From Panulirus ornatus (Eukaryota > Arthropoda > Malacostraca > Decapoda > Palinuridae): DNA of 64,000 bases. The notes beneath the pieces were generated by a model. It was not told the origin of the DNA, searched no databases, and saw only the letters and a program-made list of their open reading frames with translations. Every line of letters starts with the position of its first letter. Positions within the stretch are counted from its first letter, which is position 1. The translations under genes and the position numbers were made by a program. Shown piece by piece: positions 46,241 through 59,586 of the stretch. The stretch lies in assembly GCF_036320965.1 (NCBI RefSeq), contig NC_092264.1, forward strand, positions 16,373,275 to 16,437,274, read 5' to 3'.

Positions 46241-47515
46241 ATGTTGAGTACTATGAGCTAGCCTTACCTCGCTTAAAATCTCATCATGAGTACTTGTAGG
46301 TAGGCTTCCCTCCTCCTCCTGTTTGTTGTTGCCAACATGCCCCAAGCAAGATTCACCTCAAATATGTCCATTTTGGTTAAAAGGAAAAATGAAAGTTGTC
46401 TTGAATTCTTCAAGTCTTTTTAGACTCTTTTTAGACCTGCTTCTTAAAGATGGAAAGGGTATTGGGAGAAAGAAAATCAAAAGGAGGAAGTGAAGTCCAC
46501 AGTTTCCTTGTTTGAGGAAAGAAAAAGGTATCATAGCAGTCGGTTCTTGTGTGACTGATCTATACACAGAATCTATGGGAAGCAACAACCAGTTGTGTGT
46601 TTTGAGTCCAAGCCATAGTGGCTTGGACACATCTATAAAGTTCATAGGAACAGTGGCGGAAATGATGTCTATCGAACAGAGAGAGGACAACGACATCTTG
46701 GTTGATGGAAAGGGATAGCCGGAAAGTTAATAAGGCAGAAAGATTTCAGTTCTATGCTGGCTAAGAGAGATGAAAGAAAAGCCACCTGACATAATCTAAG
46801 CATTACTGTATACAGGGGTTAATAGACCCCTGTATATGTGGAATTACTGCTCACATACACACCCCTAAAAAAAAGTAATGCCTCCAACTTCTGGGAAGCA
46901 GATTTTGCAGCATTGTTCACTTAGGTGCTCAGTGTTTCCAAGATAGAAATGGATGATATGGTTATGCTTGACAATTTTATGTTATTCCAGAACTGCATTG
47001 TAGCATCTTGAAATTTGATAGTTGGAAATTAGTAAGAGTTAGGGAGAGATGTAAGTAGTTGAATATAAACAGGGCACATTAGTGCTTTCATATTCCAAGA
47101 TGGAGCACAGGTTCAAAGTAAGAAAGGAAGTTTGACATGACAGAATGTGAGTTTTGGTGTCAGGAGGAAAGGGAAAGTAGGTAAAAGTATTTACTGTGGA
47201 ATCATTGGAACATGAGTCAGTATTGTTTTAGGGGAAAGATGATTTTTTTGAGATAAGAAAGGGTAGAGTATAGTGTAAAATCCTTAGGGACATGATTGTT
47301 GACAAGTTATTATGAAGCTGTTCCATCAGTGACAGTAGCGATGGAATGATCAGAAAGGAAACTGTTTATTCTTAATTTTTTCCTCTTCTTTTTGTGTGAG
47401 TGATGGACTCCCAAGCCCAGTTTTAGACTTATGATGGATTCTTTGTTTCTGTATTGTAAATACACAAATGATTTCATATGATTATACCCATTTACAAGTG
47501 TACCACTCTCAGCAG
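46241..47515. other. Intron 3 right end, no recognised element
   Basis: No assigned repeat or gene. The acceptor of exon D lies at its right end. Confidence 0.4.
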
Positions 47516-47695
47516 ATGGTAAGAGAGAGAGCAAAATCCAAAACTGCATTACGCTGATAAATTCAGAAAAGCCTGAAATTTGCTTAGAAGCAGACTGTGA
47601 AAGGGATACTACTTATGCTGATGTTCCACCATCACCTCCACCAAAGCTAAAGAAACAAATTCCACCTTTAATTAAAATCAGTTCGCGGCCACCAG
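47516..47695 (+). CDS. Host gene exon D (60 codons), Pro/Lys-rich linker
   Basis: The acceptor is CTCTCAGCAG (AG at 47514-47515) and the donor CCAG|GTAAGT is at 47696, which is close to consensus. The frame that links exon C to exon E is open throughout and both borders are phase 1. The product begins DGKRESK and ends with a proline-rich basic linker, PPSPPPKLKKQIPPL. No domain is recognised. The exon is an isolated coding island between two introns of more than 14 kb. A smaller acceptor choice (AG at 47511-47512) would shift the frame and meet a stop, which supports the chosen border. Confidence 0.75.
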
Positions 47696-47832
47696 GTAAG
47701 TAAAAAGATGTTTTATTTGTTTTCAGTTTGAGTTCTGTTGCTGCACTTTTCATGGGTACTATGTATTGCCCTTATAGATTTTTTAGATACAATAAAAAGT
47801 GCTTTTGGAAAGAAATTATTGAGAGTTTAGAT

Positions 47833-48250
47833 CAGGGGTGGGCAAAAGGTGGCCCACAGGCTGGATATGGCCCTCAAAAAAAATAAAATGTAATCCTGCC
47901 TGTGCAGTCATTACGATGTATGAATAAAAGACATTGGGTCTAAGACCGAGATTATAGCTGACACTGGGAGATAATGAAAAACAGAGAAAGGAGATTGAGT
48001 GTGGTAGGAGTGAGAGAATGAGAAAGGATGGTGCGGACTGTGAGTTGTCAACATGTCCTTCACTTCCACACACTCAACCCCTACTTAGAATGTATTTTTC
48101 ATCATAATGCAAATTAGATTACTATATTCTTTTTATGTTATGTCTCTTTATATGGATAGATATAAATAAGAAAACAGTTACTGCATTTGTTGGCATATAA
48201 GACTCGCTGGCATATAAGATGCGTCCTTATTTTAGAAGGAAATATCTAGG
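47833..48250 (+). mobile_element. hAT-like terminal inverted repeat (left end) and subterminal sequence
   Basis: CAGGGGTGGGCA at 47833-47844 is the classic start of many hAT DNA transposons, followed by GTGGCCCACAGGCTGGATAT. The flank GTTTAGAT (47825-47832) is a possible eight-base target duplication. No transposase was recognised. Confidence 0.6.
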
Positions 48251-48254
48251 AAGA

Positions 48255-48628
48255 AATTATTATTTTTTTTTTTTATTTTGCTTTGTCACTGTCTCCCACA
48301 TTTGCGAGGTAACGCAAGGAAACAGACGAAAGAAATGGCCCAACCCACCCCCATACACATGTATATACATACACGTCCCCACACGCAAATATACATACCC
48401 ATACATCTCAATGTACACATATATCTACACACACAGACATATACATATATACACATGCACACAATTCACACTGTCTGCCTTTATTCATTCCCATTGCCAC
48501 CTCGCCACACATGGAATAACATCCCCCTCCCCCTCCTGTATGCGAGGTAGCGCTAGGAAAAGACAACAAAGGCCCCATTTGTTCACACTCAGTCTCTGGC
48601 TGCCATGCAATGATGCCCTAAACCACAG
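48255..48628 (-). mobile_element. Family A 3' UTR and tail, antisense
   Basis: The T run, hairpin tail and long-form 3' UTR (GAGGTAGCGCTAGGAAAAG) end at CCCTAAACCACAGCTT. No coding part is present. Confidence 0.88.
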
Positions 48629-48781
48629 CTTGCCATTATTAAAAAAACATATCAATTAAGCATGCTGAAATTATGCCTTTTCCTATCTTTGTAATATAAA
48701 GATGTCCATACAGATTCCCAGATGACATTGTTTTTTTCCATAGTAGCTGAGATGGAATGGGCAACTTAAAGCCCTTATCAT

Positions 48782-49690
48782 GGCTGAGAGTAACTGTGAA
48801 TAAGAGCAAGGTACAGTAGGGTTGAGGGACAAGTCAATTGGGAGGTAAGTTTGAATGGAGAAAAACTGGAGGAAGTGAAGTGTTTTAGATATCTGGGAGT
48901 GGATTTGGCAGCAGATGGAACCATGGAAGCAGAAGTGTCACAGGGTGGGGGAGGGGGTGAAAGTTCTGGGAGGGTTGAAAAATGTGTGGAAGGTGAGAAC
49001 ATTATCTCGGAAAGCAGAAATGGGTATGTTTGAAGGAATAGTGGTTCCAACAATGTTATATGGTTGCGAGGCGTGGGCTATAGATAGGGTTGTGCGGAGG
49101 AGGGTGGATGTATCGGAAATGAGATGTTTGAGGACAATATGTGGTGTGAGGTGGTTTGATTGAGTAAGTAATGAAAGGGTAAGAGAGATGTGTGGTAATA
49201 AAAAGAGTATGGTTGAGAGAGCAGAAGAGGGTGTATTGAAATGGTTTGGTCACATGGAGAGGATGAGTGAGGAAAGATTGACAAAGAGGATATATGTGTC
49301 AGGTGGAGGGAATGAGGAGAAGTGGGAGACCAAATTGAAGGTGGAGGGATGCAGTAAAAAAGATTTTGAGCAATCGGGACCTGAACATGCAGGAGAGTGA
49401 AAGGCGTGCAAGGAATAGAGTGAATTGGAACGATGTGGTATACCGGGGTCGATGTGCTGTCAATGGATTGAACCAGGGCATGTGAAGCGTCTGGGGTAAA
49501 CCGTGGAAAGGTGTGTGGGGCCTGGATGTGGAAAGGGAGGTGTGGTTTCGGTGCATTATACGTGACAGCTGGAGACTGAGTGTGAACAAATGTGGCCTTT
49601 GTTGTCTTTTCCTAGCGCTACCTCATGCACGTGCGGGGGGAGAGGGTTGTCATTTCATGTGTGGTGGGTTGGCGACAGAAATAAATAAAG
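48782..49690 (+). mobile_element. Family A C-terminal part and long 3' UTR, mid-age
   Basis: It runs from NVNKSKV-type sequence to a 3' UTR ending AAATAAATAAAG at 49690. A small deletion breaks the frame near 48936. It lies directly before the young copy at 49698. Confidence 0.85.
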
Positions 49691-49697
49691 TTAGTAA

Positions 49698-52300
49698 ATA
49701 TGATTATTGGTGCATATGCACCTGGGCATGAGAAGAAAGATCATGAGAGGCAAGTGTTTTGGGAGCAGCTGAATGAGTGTGTTAGTGGTTTTGATGCACG
49801 AGACCGGGTTATAGTGATGGGTGATTTGAATGCAAAGGTGAGTAATGTGGCAGTTGAGGGAATAATTGGTGTACATGGGGTGTTCAGTGTTGTAAATGGA
49901 AATGGTGAAGAGCTTGTAGATTTATGTGCTGAAAAAGGACTGGTGATTGGGAATACCTGGTTTAAAAAGCGAGATATACATAAGTATACTTATGTAAGTA
50001 GAAGAGATGGCCAGAGAGCGTTATTGGGTTACGTGTTAATTGACAGGCGCGCGAAAGAGAGACTTTTGGATGTTAATGTGCTGAGAGGTGCAACTGGAGG
50101 GATGTCTGATCATTATCTTGTGGAGGCTAAGGTGAAGATTTGTATGGGTTTTCAGAAAAAAAGAGTGAATGTTGGGGTGAAGTGGGTGGTGAGAGTAAGT
50201 GAGCTTGGGAAGGAGACTTGTGTGAGGAAGTACCAGGAGAGACTGAGTACAGAATGGAAAAAGGTGAGAACAATGGAAGTAAGGGGAGTGGGGGAGGAAT
50301 GGGATGTATTTAGGGAATCAGTGATGGATTGCACAAAAGATGCTTGTGGCATGAGAAGAGTGGGAGGTGGGTTGATTAGAAAGGGTAGTGAGTGGTGGGA
50401 TGAAGAAGTAAGAGTATTAGTGAAAGAGAAGAGAGAGGCATTTGGACGATTTTTGCAGGGAAAAAATGCAGTTGAGTGGGAGATGTATAAAAGAAAGAGA
50501 CAGGAGGTCAAGAGAAAGGTGCAAGAGGTGAAAAAAAGGGCAAATGAGAGTTGGGGTGAGAGAGTATCATTAAATTTTAGGGAGAATAAAAAGATGTTCT
50601 GGAAGGAGGTAAATAAAGTGCGTAAGACAAGGGAGCAAATGGGAACTTCAGTGAAGGGCGCAAATGGGGAGGTGATAACAAGTAGTGGTGATGTGAGAAG
50701 GAGATGGAGTGAGTATTTTGAAGGTTTGTTGAATGTGTTTGATGATAGAGTGGCAGATATAGGGTGTTTTGGTCGAGGTGGTGTGCAAAGTGAGAGGGTT
50801 AGGGAAAATGATTTGGTAAACAGAGAAGAGGTAGTAAAAGCTTTGCGGAAGATGAAAGCCGGCAAGGCAGCAGGTTTGGATGGTATTGCAGTGGAATTTA
50901 TTAAAAAAGGGGGTGACTGTATTGTTGACTGGTTGGTAAGGTTATTTAATGTATGTATGACTCACGGTGAGGTGCCTGAGGATTGGCGGAATGCGTGCAT
51001 AGTGCCATTGTACAAAGGCAAAGGGGATAAGAGTGAGTGCTCAAATTACAGAGGTATAAGTTTGTTTAGTATTCCTGGTAAATTATATGGGAGGGTATTG
51101 ATTGAGAGGGTGAAGGCATGTACAGAGCATCAGATTGGGGAAGAGCAGTGTGGTTTCAGAAGTGGTAGAGGATGTGTGGATCAGGTGTTTGCTTTGAAGA
51201 ATGTATGTGAGAAATACTTAGAAAAGCAAATGGATTTGTATGTAGCATTTATGGAAAGAGGAGCAAGTATGCAGTCTGTTGTGGATGAGAGAGTTTGGGA
51301 AGTGAGTCAGTTGTTGTTCGCTGATGATACAGCGCTGGTGGCTGATTCATGTGAGAAACTGCAGAAGCTGGTGACTGAGTTTGGTAAAGTGTGTGAAAGA
51401 AGAAAGTTAAGAGTAAATGTGAATAAGAGCAAGGTTATTAGGTACAGTAGGGTTGAGGGTCAAGTCAATTGGGAGGTGAGTTTGAATGGAGAAAAACTGG
51501 AGGAAGTGAAGTGTTTTAGATATCTGGGAGTGGATCTGGCAGCGGATGGAACCATGGAAGCGGAAGTGGATCATAGGGTGGGGGAGGGGGCGAAAATTCT
51601 GGGAGCCTTGAAGAATGTGTGGAAGTCGAGAACATTATCTCGGAAAGCAAAAATGGGTATATTTGAAGGAATAGTGGTTCCAACAATGTTGTATGGTTGC
51701 GAGGCGTGGGCTATGGATAGAGTTGTGCGCAGGAGGATGGATGTGCTGGAAATGAGATGTTTGAGGACAATGTGTGGTGTGAGGTGGTTTGATCGAGTAA
51801 GTAACGTAAGGGTAAGAGAGATGTGTGGAAATAAAAAGAGCGTGGTTGAGAGAGCAGAAGAGGGTGTTTTGAAATGGTTTGGGCACATGGAGAGAATGAG
51901 TGAGGAAAGATTGACCAAGAGGATATATGTGTCGGAGGTGGAGGGAACGAGGAGAAGAGGGAGACCAAATTGGAGGTGGAAAGATGGAGTGAAAAAGATT
52001 TTGTGTGATCGGGGCCTGAACATGCAGGAGGGTGAAAGGAGGGCAAGGAATAGAGTGAATTGGATCGATGTGGTATACCGGGGTTGACGTGCTGTCAGTG
52101 GATTGAATCGGGGCATGTGAAGCGTCTGGGGTAAACCATGGAAAGCTGTGTAGGTATGTATATTTGCGTGTGTGGACATATGTATATACATGTGTATGGG
52201 GTTGGGTTGGGCCATTTCTTTCGTCTGTTTCCTTGCGCTACCTCGCAAATGCGGGAGACAGCGACAAAGCAAAAAAAAAAAAAAAAAAAAAAAATGAATT
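49698..52300 (+). mobile_element. RTE-like family A, longest ORF (795 codons) with in-frame RT deletion
   Basis: The ORF 49700-52087 starts inside the endonuclease (MIIGAYAPGHEKKDHERQV), keeps VIVMGDLN, NTWFKKRDI, YVLIDRRAKERLLD and GMSDHYLVEAKV, then the linker and RT start (AGKAAGLDGIAVEF, NYRGISLFSIPGKL, QCGFRSGRGCVDQV). After YVAFM it jumps to ERGASMQSV near 51252. This removes 255 bases (85 codons) with motif A (LEKAYDRVD) and motif B (QGCVMSPW), probably across a TGGA microhomology. Motif C FADDTALVAD and the whole C-terminal region remain. The 5' UTR and the endonuclease N-terminus with the catalytic Glu are missing. The short-form 3' UTR, hairpin tail and poly(A) follow. It is recent but dead. 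Confidence 0.94.
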
Positions 52301-52314
52301 ATGTACATGTGTAT

Positions 52315-52392
52315 ATATATATATGTCTACGTATGTATATATGTGTATACTGGAAAGGATCACAATTTTGCACGTGATCAAGATATTCCTAT
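52315..52392. repeat. (TA)n and short unknown repeat
   Basis: TATG-rich sequence, then AAAGGATCACAATTTTGCAC and GTGATCAAGATATTCC, which contains the inverted repeat GATCAC/GTGATC. I recognise it as repeat-like, but it is only about 50 bases. Confidence 0.45.
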
Positions 52393-53369
52393 GAGCATCC
52401 GCTGCCAAATCCACTCCCAGATATCTAAAACACTTTACTTCCTCCAGTTTTTCTCCATTCATACTTCCCTCCCAATTGACTTGACCCTCAACCCTACTGT
52501 ACCTAATAACCTTGCTCTTATTCACATTTACTCTCATCTTTCTTCTTTCACACACTTTACCAAACTAAGTCACCAGCTTCTGCAGTTTCTCACATGAATC
52601 ATCCACCAGCGCTGTATCATCAGCGAACAACAACTGACTCACTTACCAAGCTCTCTCATCCACAACAGACTGCATACTTGCTCCTCTTTCCAAAACTTTT
52701 GCATTCACCTCCCTAACAACCCCATCCATAAACAAATTAAACAACCATGGAGACATCACACACCCTTGCCGCAAACCTACATTCACTGAGAACCAATCAC
52801 TTTCCTCTCTTCCTACATGTACACATGCCTTACATCCTCAATAAAAACTTTTCACTGCTTCTAACAACTTGCCTCCCACACCATATATTCTTAATACCTT
52901 CCTCAGAGCATCTCTATCAACTCTATCATATGCCTTCTCCAGGTCCATAAATGCTACATACAAATCCATTTGCTTTTCTAAGTATTGCTCACATACATTC
53001 TTCAAAGCAAACACCTGATCCACACATCCTCTACCACTTATGAAACCACACTGCTCTTCCCCAATCTGATGCTCTGTACATGCCTTCACCCTCTCAATCA
53101 ATACCCTCCCATATAATTTCCCAGGAATACTCAACAAACTTATACCTCTGAAATTTGAGCACTCACCTTTGTCCCCTTTGCCTTTGTACAATGGCACTAT
53201 GCAAGCATTTGCCAATCCTCAGGCACCTCACCATGAATCATACATACATCAAATAACCTTACAGACCAGCCAACAATACAGTCACCCCCTTTTTTGATAA
53301 ATTCCAGTGCAATACCATCCAAACCCACTGCCTAGCCGGCTTTCATCTTCCGTAAAGCTTTTACTACCT

Positions 53370-53380
<11 letters not shown>
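52393..53380 (-). mobile_element. Family A, antisense, left part of a split copy (RT)
   Basis: It runs antisense from FRYLGVDLAAD-type sequence through motif C, B and A (LEKAYDRVDRDAL, open at 52838-53215) to the RT start. It continues at 53723 after a nested insertion. The 3' end is missing at 52393. Confidence 0.9.
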
Positions 53381-53400
<20 letters not shown>

Positions 53401-53713
53401 TAATACTTTGTCGCTGTCTCCCGCGCTTGCGAGGTAGCGCAAGGAAACAGACGAAAGAAATGGCCCAACCCCCCCCCCCCATACACATGTACATACACAC
53501 GTCCACACACGCAAATATACATACCTACACAGCTTTCCATGGTTTACCCCAGACGCTTCACATGCCTTGATTCAATCCACTGACAGCACGTCAACCCCTG
53601 TATACCACATCGCTCCAATTCACTCTATTCCTTGCCCTCCCCTCACCCTCCTGCATGTTCAGGCCCCGATCACACAAAATCTTTTTCACTCCATCTTTCC
53701 ACCTCCAATTTGG
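53381..53713 (-). mobile_element. Nested family A 3' end with target-site duplication
   Basis: The T run, hairpin tail, 3' UTR and coding end stop at CCAATTTGG. TCTCTGTTT occurs at both borders (53372-53380 and 53714-53722) but only once in uninterrupted copies, so it is a nine-base target duplication. Confidence 0.9.
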
Positions 53714-54990
53714 TCTCTGTTTACCAAATCATTTTCCCTAACCCTCTCACTTTGCACACCACCTCGACCAAAACACCCTATATCTGCCACTCTGTCATCA
53801 AACACATTCAACAAACCTTCAAAATACTCACTCCATATCCTTCTCACATCACCACTACTTGTTATCACCTCCCCATTAGCCCCCTTCACTGAAGTTCCCA
53901 TTTGTTCCCTTGTCATACGCACTTTATTTACCTCCTTCCAAAACATCTCTTTATTCTCCCTAAAATTTAATGATACTCTCTCACCCCAACTCTCATTTGC
54001 TCTCTTTTTCACCTCTTGCACCTTTCTCTTGACCTCCTGCCTCTTTCTTTTATACATCTCCCTCTCATTTGAATTATTTCCCTGCAAAAATTGTCCAAAT
54101 ACCTCTCTCTTCTCTTTCACTTATAATCTTACTTCTTCATCCCACCACTCATTACCCTTTCTAATCTGCCCACCTCCCACGCTTCTCATGCCACAAGCAT
54201 CTTTTGCGCAAGCCATCACTGCTTCTCTAAATACATCCCATTCTTCCCCCACTCCCCTTACGTCCTTTGTTCTCACCTTTCCATTCTGTACTCAGTCTCT
54301 CCTGCTACTTCCTCACACAAGTCTCCTTCCCAAGCTCACTTACTCTCACCACTCACTTCAGCCCAACATTCTCTTCTTTTCTGAAAACCTCTACAAATCT
54401 TCACCTTCACCTCCACAAGATAATGATCAGACATCCTTCCACTTGCACCTCTCAGCACATTAACATCCAAAAGTCTCTCTTTCGCGCGCCTATCAATTAA
54501 CACATAATCCAATAACGCTCTCTGGCCATCTCTCCTATTTACATACGTATAGTTATGTGTATCTCTCTTTTTTAAACCAGGTATTCCCAATCACCAGTCC
54601 TTTTTCAGCACATAAATCTACAAGCTCTTCACCATTTCCATTTACAATGCTGAGCACCCTATGTATACCAATTATTCCCTCAACTACCACATTACTCACC
54701 TTTGCATTCAAATCACCCATCACTATAACCTGGTCTCGTACATCAAAACCACGAACACACTCATTCAGCTGCTCCCAAAACACTTGCCTCTCATGATCTT
54801 TCTTCTCATGCCCAGGTGCATATGCACCAATGATCACCCATCTCTCTCCATCAAGTTTCAGTTTTACCCATATCAATCTAGAATTTACTTTCTTACACTC
54901 TTATCATGTACTCCCACTATCCTGTTTCAGGAGTAGTGCTACTCCTTCCCTTTCTCTTGTCCTTTCACTTACCCCTGACTTCACTCCCAA
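53714..54990 (-). mobile_element. Family A, antisense, right part of the split copy (linker, endonuclease)
   Basis: It continues from NREEVV-adjacent sequence through the linker (53686-54120 open) to the endonuclease (NTWFKKER, YVLIDRRAKERL, VIVMGDLNAK, VIIGAYAPGHEKKD), with several frameshifts. It is truncated before the endonuclease N-terminus and abuts a + copy at 54995. Confidence 0.88.
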
Positions 54991-54994
54991 GATA

Positions 54995-57692
54995 AGGCAA
55001 GGCAGTGGGTTTTGGATGGTATTGCAGTGGAATTTATTAAAAATGGGGGTGACTGTGTTGTTGACTGGTTGACTGGTGAAGAGAGTGGTGAGCTTGGGAA
55101 GGAGACCTGTGTGAGGAAGTACCAGGAGAGACTGAGTGCAGAATGGAAAAAGGTGAGAGCGAAGGACGTAAGGGGAGTGGGGGAGGAATGGGATGTATTT
55201 AGGGAAGCATTTATGGCTTGTGCAAAAGTTGCTTGTGGCATGAGAAACATGGGAGGTGGGCAGATTAGAAAGGGTAGGGAGTGGTGGGATGAAGAAATAA
55301 GATTATTAGTGAAAGAGTAGAGTGAGGCATTTGGATGATTTTTGCAGGGAAGTAGTGCAGATGACTAGGAGATGTATAAAAGAAAGAGGCAGGAGGACAA
55401 GAGAAAGGTGCAAGAGGTGAAATTGAGGGCAAATTAGAGTTGGGGTGAGAGAGTATCATTAGATTTTAGGAAGAATAAAAAGATGTTTTGGAAGGAGTTG
55501 AATAAAGTGCGTGAGACAAGAGAAGAAATAGGAACATCGGTGAAGGGGGCTAATGGGGAGGTAATAACAAGTATGGTGGTGTGAGGAGATTGAGTGAGTA
55601 TTTTGAAGGTTTGTTGAATGTGTTAGATGATAAAGTGGCAGATATAGGGTGTCTTGGTCGAGGTGGTGTGGAAGTGAGAGGGTCTGGGAGAATGATTTGG
55701 TAAACAGAGAAGAGGTAGTGAAAGCTTTTGCAGAAGATCGAAGCCGGCAAGGCAGCGGGTTTGGATGGTATTGCAGTGGAATTTTTTAAAAAAGGGGTTG
55801 ACTGTATTTTTGACTGGTTGGTGAGGATATTCAATGTATGTATGGCTCATGGTAAAGTGCCTGAGGATTGGCGGAATGCATGCATAGTGCCATTGTACAA
55901 AGGCAAAGGGGATAAAGGTGAGTGTTCAGATTACAGGGGTATAAGTTTGTTGAGTATTCGTGGGAAATTATATGGGAGAGTATTGATTGAGAGGGTGAAG
56001 GCATGTACAGAACATCTGATTGGGGAAGAGCAGTGTGGTTTCAGAAGTGGTAGAGGATGTGTGGATTAGGTGTTTGCTTTGAAGAATGTATGTGAGAAAT
56101 ACTTAGAAAAACCAATGGATTTGTATGTAACATTTATGGATCTGGAGAAGGCATATGATAGAGTTGATAGAGATGCTATGTGGAAGGTATTAAGAGTATA
56201 TGGTGTGGGAGGCAAGTTGTTGGAAGCAGTGAAAAGTTATTATTGAGGATGTAAGGCATGTGTATGAGTAGGAAGAGAGAAAAGTGATTGGTTCTCCATG
56301 AATGTTGGTTTGCGGCAGGGGTGCATGATGTCTCCATGGTTGTTTAATTTGTTTATGGATGGGGTTGTTAGGGAGGTGAATGCAAGAATTTTGGAGAGGG
56401 GCAAGTATGCAGTGTGTTGTGGATGAAAGGGCTTGGGGAGTGAGTCAGTTGTTGTTCGCTGATGATACAGCACTGGTGGCTAATTCGTGTGAGAGACTGC
56501 AGAAGCTGGTGACTGAGTTTAATAAAGTGTGTTAAAGAAGAAAGCTGAGAGTAAATGTGAATAAAAGCAAGGGTATTAGGTACAGTAGGGTTGAGGAACA
56601 TGTCAATTGGGAGGTAAGTTTGAATGGAGAAAAACTGAAGGAAGTGAAGTGTTTTAGATATCTGGGAGTGGATTTGGCAGCAGATGGAAGCATGGAAGCG
56701 GAAGTGAGTCACAGGGTGGGGGAAGGAGCGAAAGTTCTAGGAGTGTTGAAAAATGTGTGGAAGGTGAGAACATTATCTTGGAAAGCAAAAATGGGTATGT
56801 TTGAAGGAATAGTGGTTCCAACAATGTTATATGATTGTGAGGCGTGTGCTATAGATAGGTTTGTGCGAAGGAGGGTGGATGTGTTGGAAATGAGATGTTT
56901 GAGGACAATGTATGGTGTGGGGTGGTTTGATCGAGTAAGTAATGAAAGGGTAAGAAAGACGGGGTAATAAAAAGAGTGTGGTTGAGAGAGCAGAAGAGGG
57001 TGTATTGAAATGGTTTGCTCACATGGAAAGAATGAGTGAGGAAAGATTGACAAAGAGGATATATGTGTCAGAGGTGGAGGGAACGAGGAGAAGTGGGAGA
57101 CCAAATTGGAGGTGGAAGGATGGAGTGAAAAAGATTTTGAGCGATCGGGGCCTGAACATGTAGGAGGGTGAAAGGTGTGCTAGGAATAGAGTGAATTGGA
57201 ACAATGTGGTATACCGGGGTCGATGTGCTGTCAATGGATTGAACCAGGGCATGTGAAGCGTCTGCGGTAAACCATGGAAATATTTTTGGGGCCTGGATGT
57301 GGAAAGGGAGCTGTGGTTTTCGGTGCGTTATACATGACAGCTAGAGAATGAGTGTGAACGAATTTTGCCTTTGTTGTTTTTTCCTAGCGCTACCTTGCGT
57401 GTGTGCCGGGGGAGGGGGTTGTCATTTCATGTGTGGTGGGATGGCGACGGGAATGAATAAAGTCAGTAAAAATGAATTATGTACATGTGTATATATGTAT
57501 ATGTCTGTGTATGTATGTGTGTATATATGTATACATTGAAATGTATAGGTATGTATATGTGCTGTGTGTGGACGTGTATGTATATACATGTGTATGTGGG
57601 TGGGTTGGGCCATTCTTTCATCTGTTTCCTTGTGCTACCTTGCTAATGTGGGAGACAGCGACAAAGTATGATAAATGAATAAATAAATGAAT
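54995..57692 (+). mobile_element. Family A, mid-age, rearranged, linker to tail
   Basis: It begins with a short RT-start piece (LDGIAVEFIKNGGD) joined to the linker at 55085, then linker, RT (55728-56069 open; stop TAG at 56067 where young copies have GAT), C-terminal part and long 3' UTR with hairpin tail at 57690. Several frameshifts and stops are present. Confidence 0.88.
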
Positions 57693-57965
57693 AATGAATG
57701 GGTGGTCCATTCTTCGTCTGTGTCCTGGTGCTACCTCGCTGACTTGGGAAATGGCGATCAGGTATTATGAAAGTAAAGTGACCTAGCCTGAACCAGATAC
57801 TCATTTTATCAATCAACCCCAAAGAGTGGATGAGTGGCTCGGTTGACTGTGGACCAACTGCCACAACCAGTATTCGAGCATGTGGACCTGTCTCTTGGTG
57901 GCTCGTGAATGTACCATGGTCAGGCATACTGATCACTGCACCACAGAGGACCACATAAGAAGGCA
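57693..57965 (-). mobile_element. Hairpin-tail fragment (+) followed by tRNA-type SINE (-)
   Basis: 57693-57770 is a + diverged hairpin tail. 57771-57965 reads on the minus strand as TGTGGTGCAGTGATCAGTAT, like a tRNA A-box region, then a B-box-like TGCTCGAAT. It shares blocks with 12400-12545. Confidence 0.55.
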
Positions 57966-59586
57966 ATAGTAGTGAGGGTTACATATGTGTAGGAAAATGT
58001 GGGATTGCTTGATTTAAAGGTTGTTAGTACACTTGTAAAAAGATAACAGAACTTTTGAATACCTCACTGAACTTTCATATCTGTTGAGATTTATTTTAAT
58101 ATTCAATATTTGAGATATGCCAGTCACACTCATGATTGGACACTATACAACTGGCAGTGAATGTCAACAAAAGGATAACATAGAGGAACCAGTTGTGCCA
58201 TGACCATTCCATGTGATCCCAGCAACAGACCAGTTTAATTTTGGTATATATGTACAATAGATTATGGTTACTAGGTGAGGTTAAGTGAGGATGATACAAC
58301 CTGAATTCTTTTTATGTTGTGATATTGTGTATATTGATATATCGTTCAAAGAAAATATTTTAGTACAGACACAAAGAAAAGGAGTAAGATATTTAGTTTT
58401 TTCTGGGACCATCTCTGCTCTTTCATGAGTGAACTTGTGTAACATCATTTTCTCACTGATATGGAGTACACCACATTTTTAGTTGATGAAAAACAAAAAT
58501 AATTTTCTAACACAATAATTAAACAGCCAACCTCATGAATGTGGTTGGGGAGAAAGATAAGGTAATGGTGGGAGAGCATGATATGATGTGAATTGGGTAG
58601 AGGGAGTAATGTCACTGCTGTTTCCACCCTCGTGCACACTATCACTACATTACAACAGCCTCTCATGGCTGGCTTCTTTGATTGATTGCTATTTTGTGAA
58701 TTTCTTGTCCTTGTAATGTTTTATTCTATATTTGTATAAATCCTCCTATATTTATGTTCACCACAAACACGATAGAATCAAAATTAGTAATGATATGGAA
58801 TAGAGGTGGATGATAAGGGCCTGAAAACTATTATTCATCCCATATTTCATGCTCACTTGTTCCACCCCTATGGGCCTGTACAGCTAGCTTCTTTGATTTG
58901 TTTTTATTATGTAAATCTCTTCCCTCTTTATGTCCAATATTTGCACAATTCATACTATTATTATTGTTCACCATAAACATGATATTATTGTAAATAGATG
59001 GGAGATGAGGGGGATTTCAGCCAAGCTGCATGCTTTGCCTTTCAACTTGGTGGATAATCTCCAAATCTAGCTAATCTAATGGCCCCTTCAGCAAATTTTT
59101 GGGTTGAATTCAAGGAATTGAAGTGATTTCTAGGACCTTCTCCCCACTCCAGTTAGAACTCACTACTTCCTCTCGCCTTTACGTTCTTCTTTACCTGCAT
59201 GTCTGCTTCTACAGGTGAATTTTCTACTAAGCTTTACACTATTTTCATACAGTACACTTATATGTTATATTTACATTGTGTTGTTTGATTTGGTGTGTTG
59301 TGTATGTATTTGCCCCCAGATAGATGTTTTGAACAAGTGATAAGGATGGGTCTTGGATAAGTGTGCCAATATTCAGGAACTTTTCTTTTTCATCTAACCT
59401 TCTTCCTTACCTTTTTGTTTCAAGTGTGCTCCAAAAATTACTGATTTTTTTAAGGTTTAGAAAATATTTTAGAAATATGCAGTTAATGTAAATCTGAGTT
59501 ATCTCAATGAATACAGAAATAATTATAAGAAATACAGAATGTACCATTATGAATTTTATGTTATTAAAATCATTAGAAATAGCAAA
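57966..59586. other. Intron 4 sequence; possible hAT interior
   Basis: No transposase or host exon was recognised. 58621-58830 and 58859-59010 are diverged direct repeats offset by about 215 bases (both with CTTCTTTGATT and TTCACCA-AAACA-GATA blocks). Confidence 0.4.
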
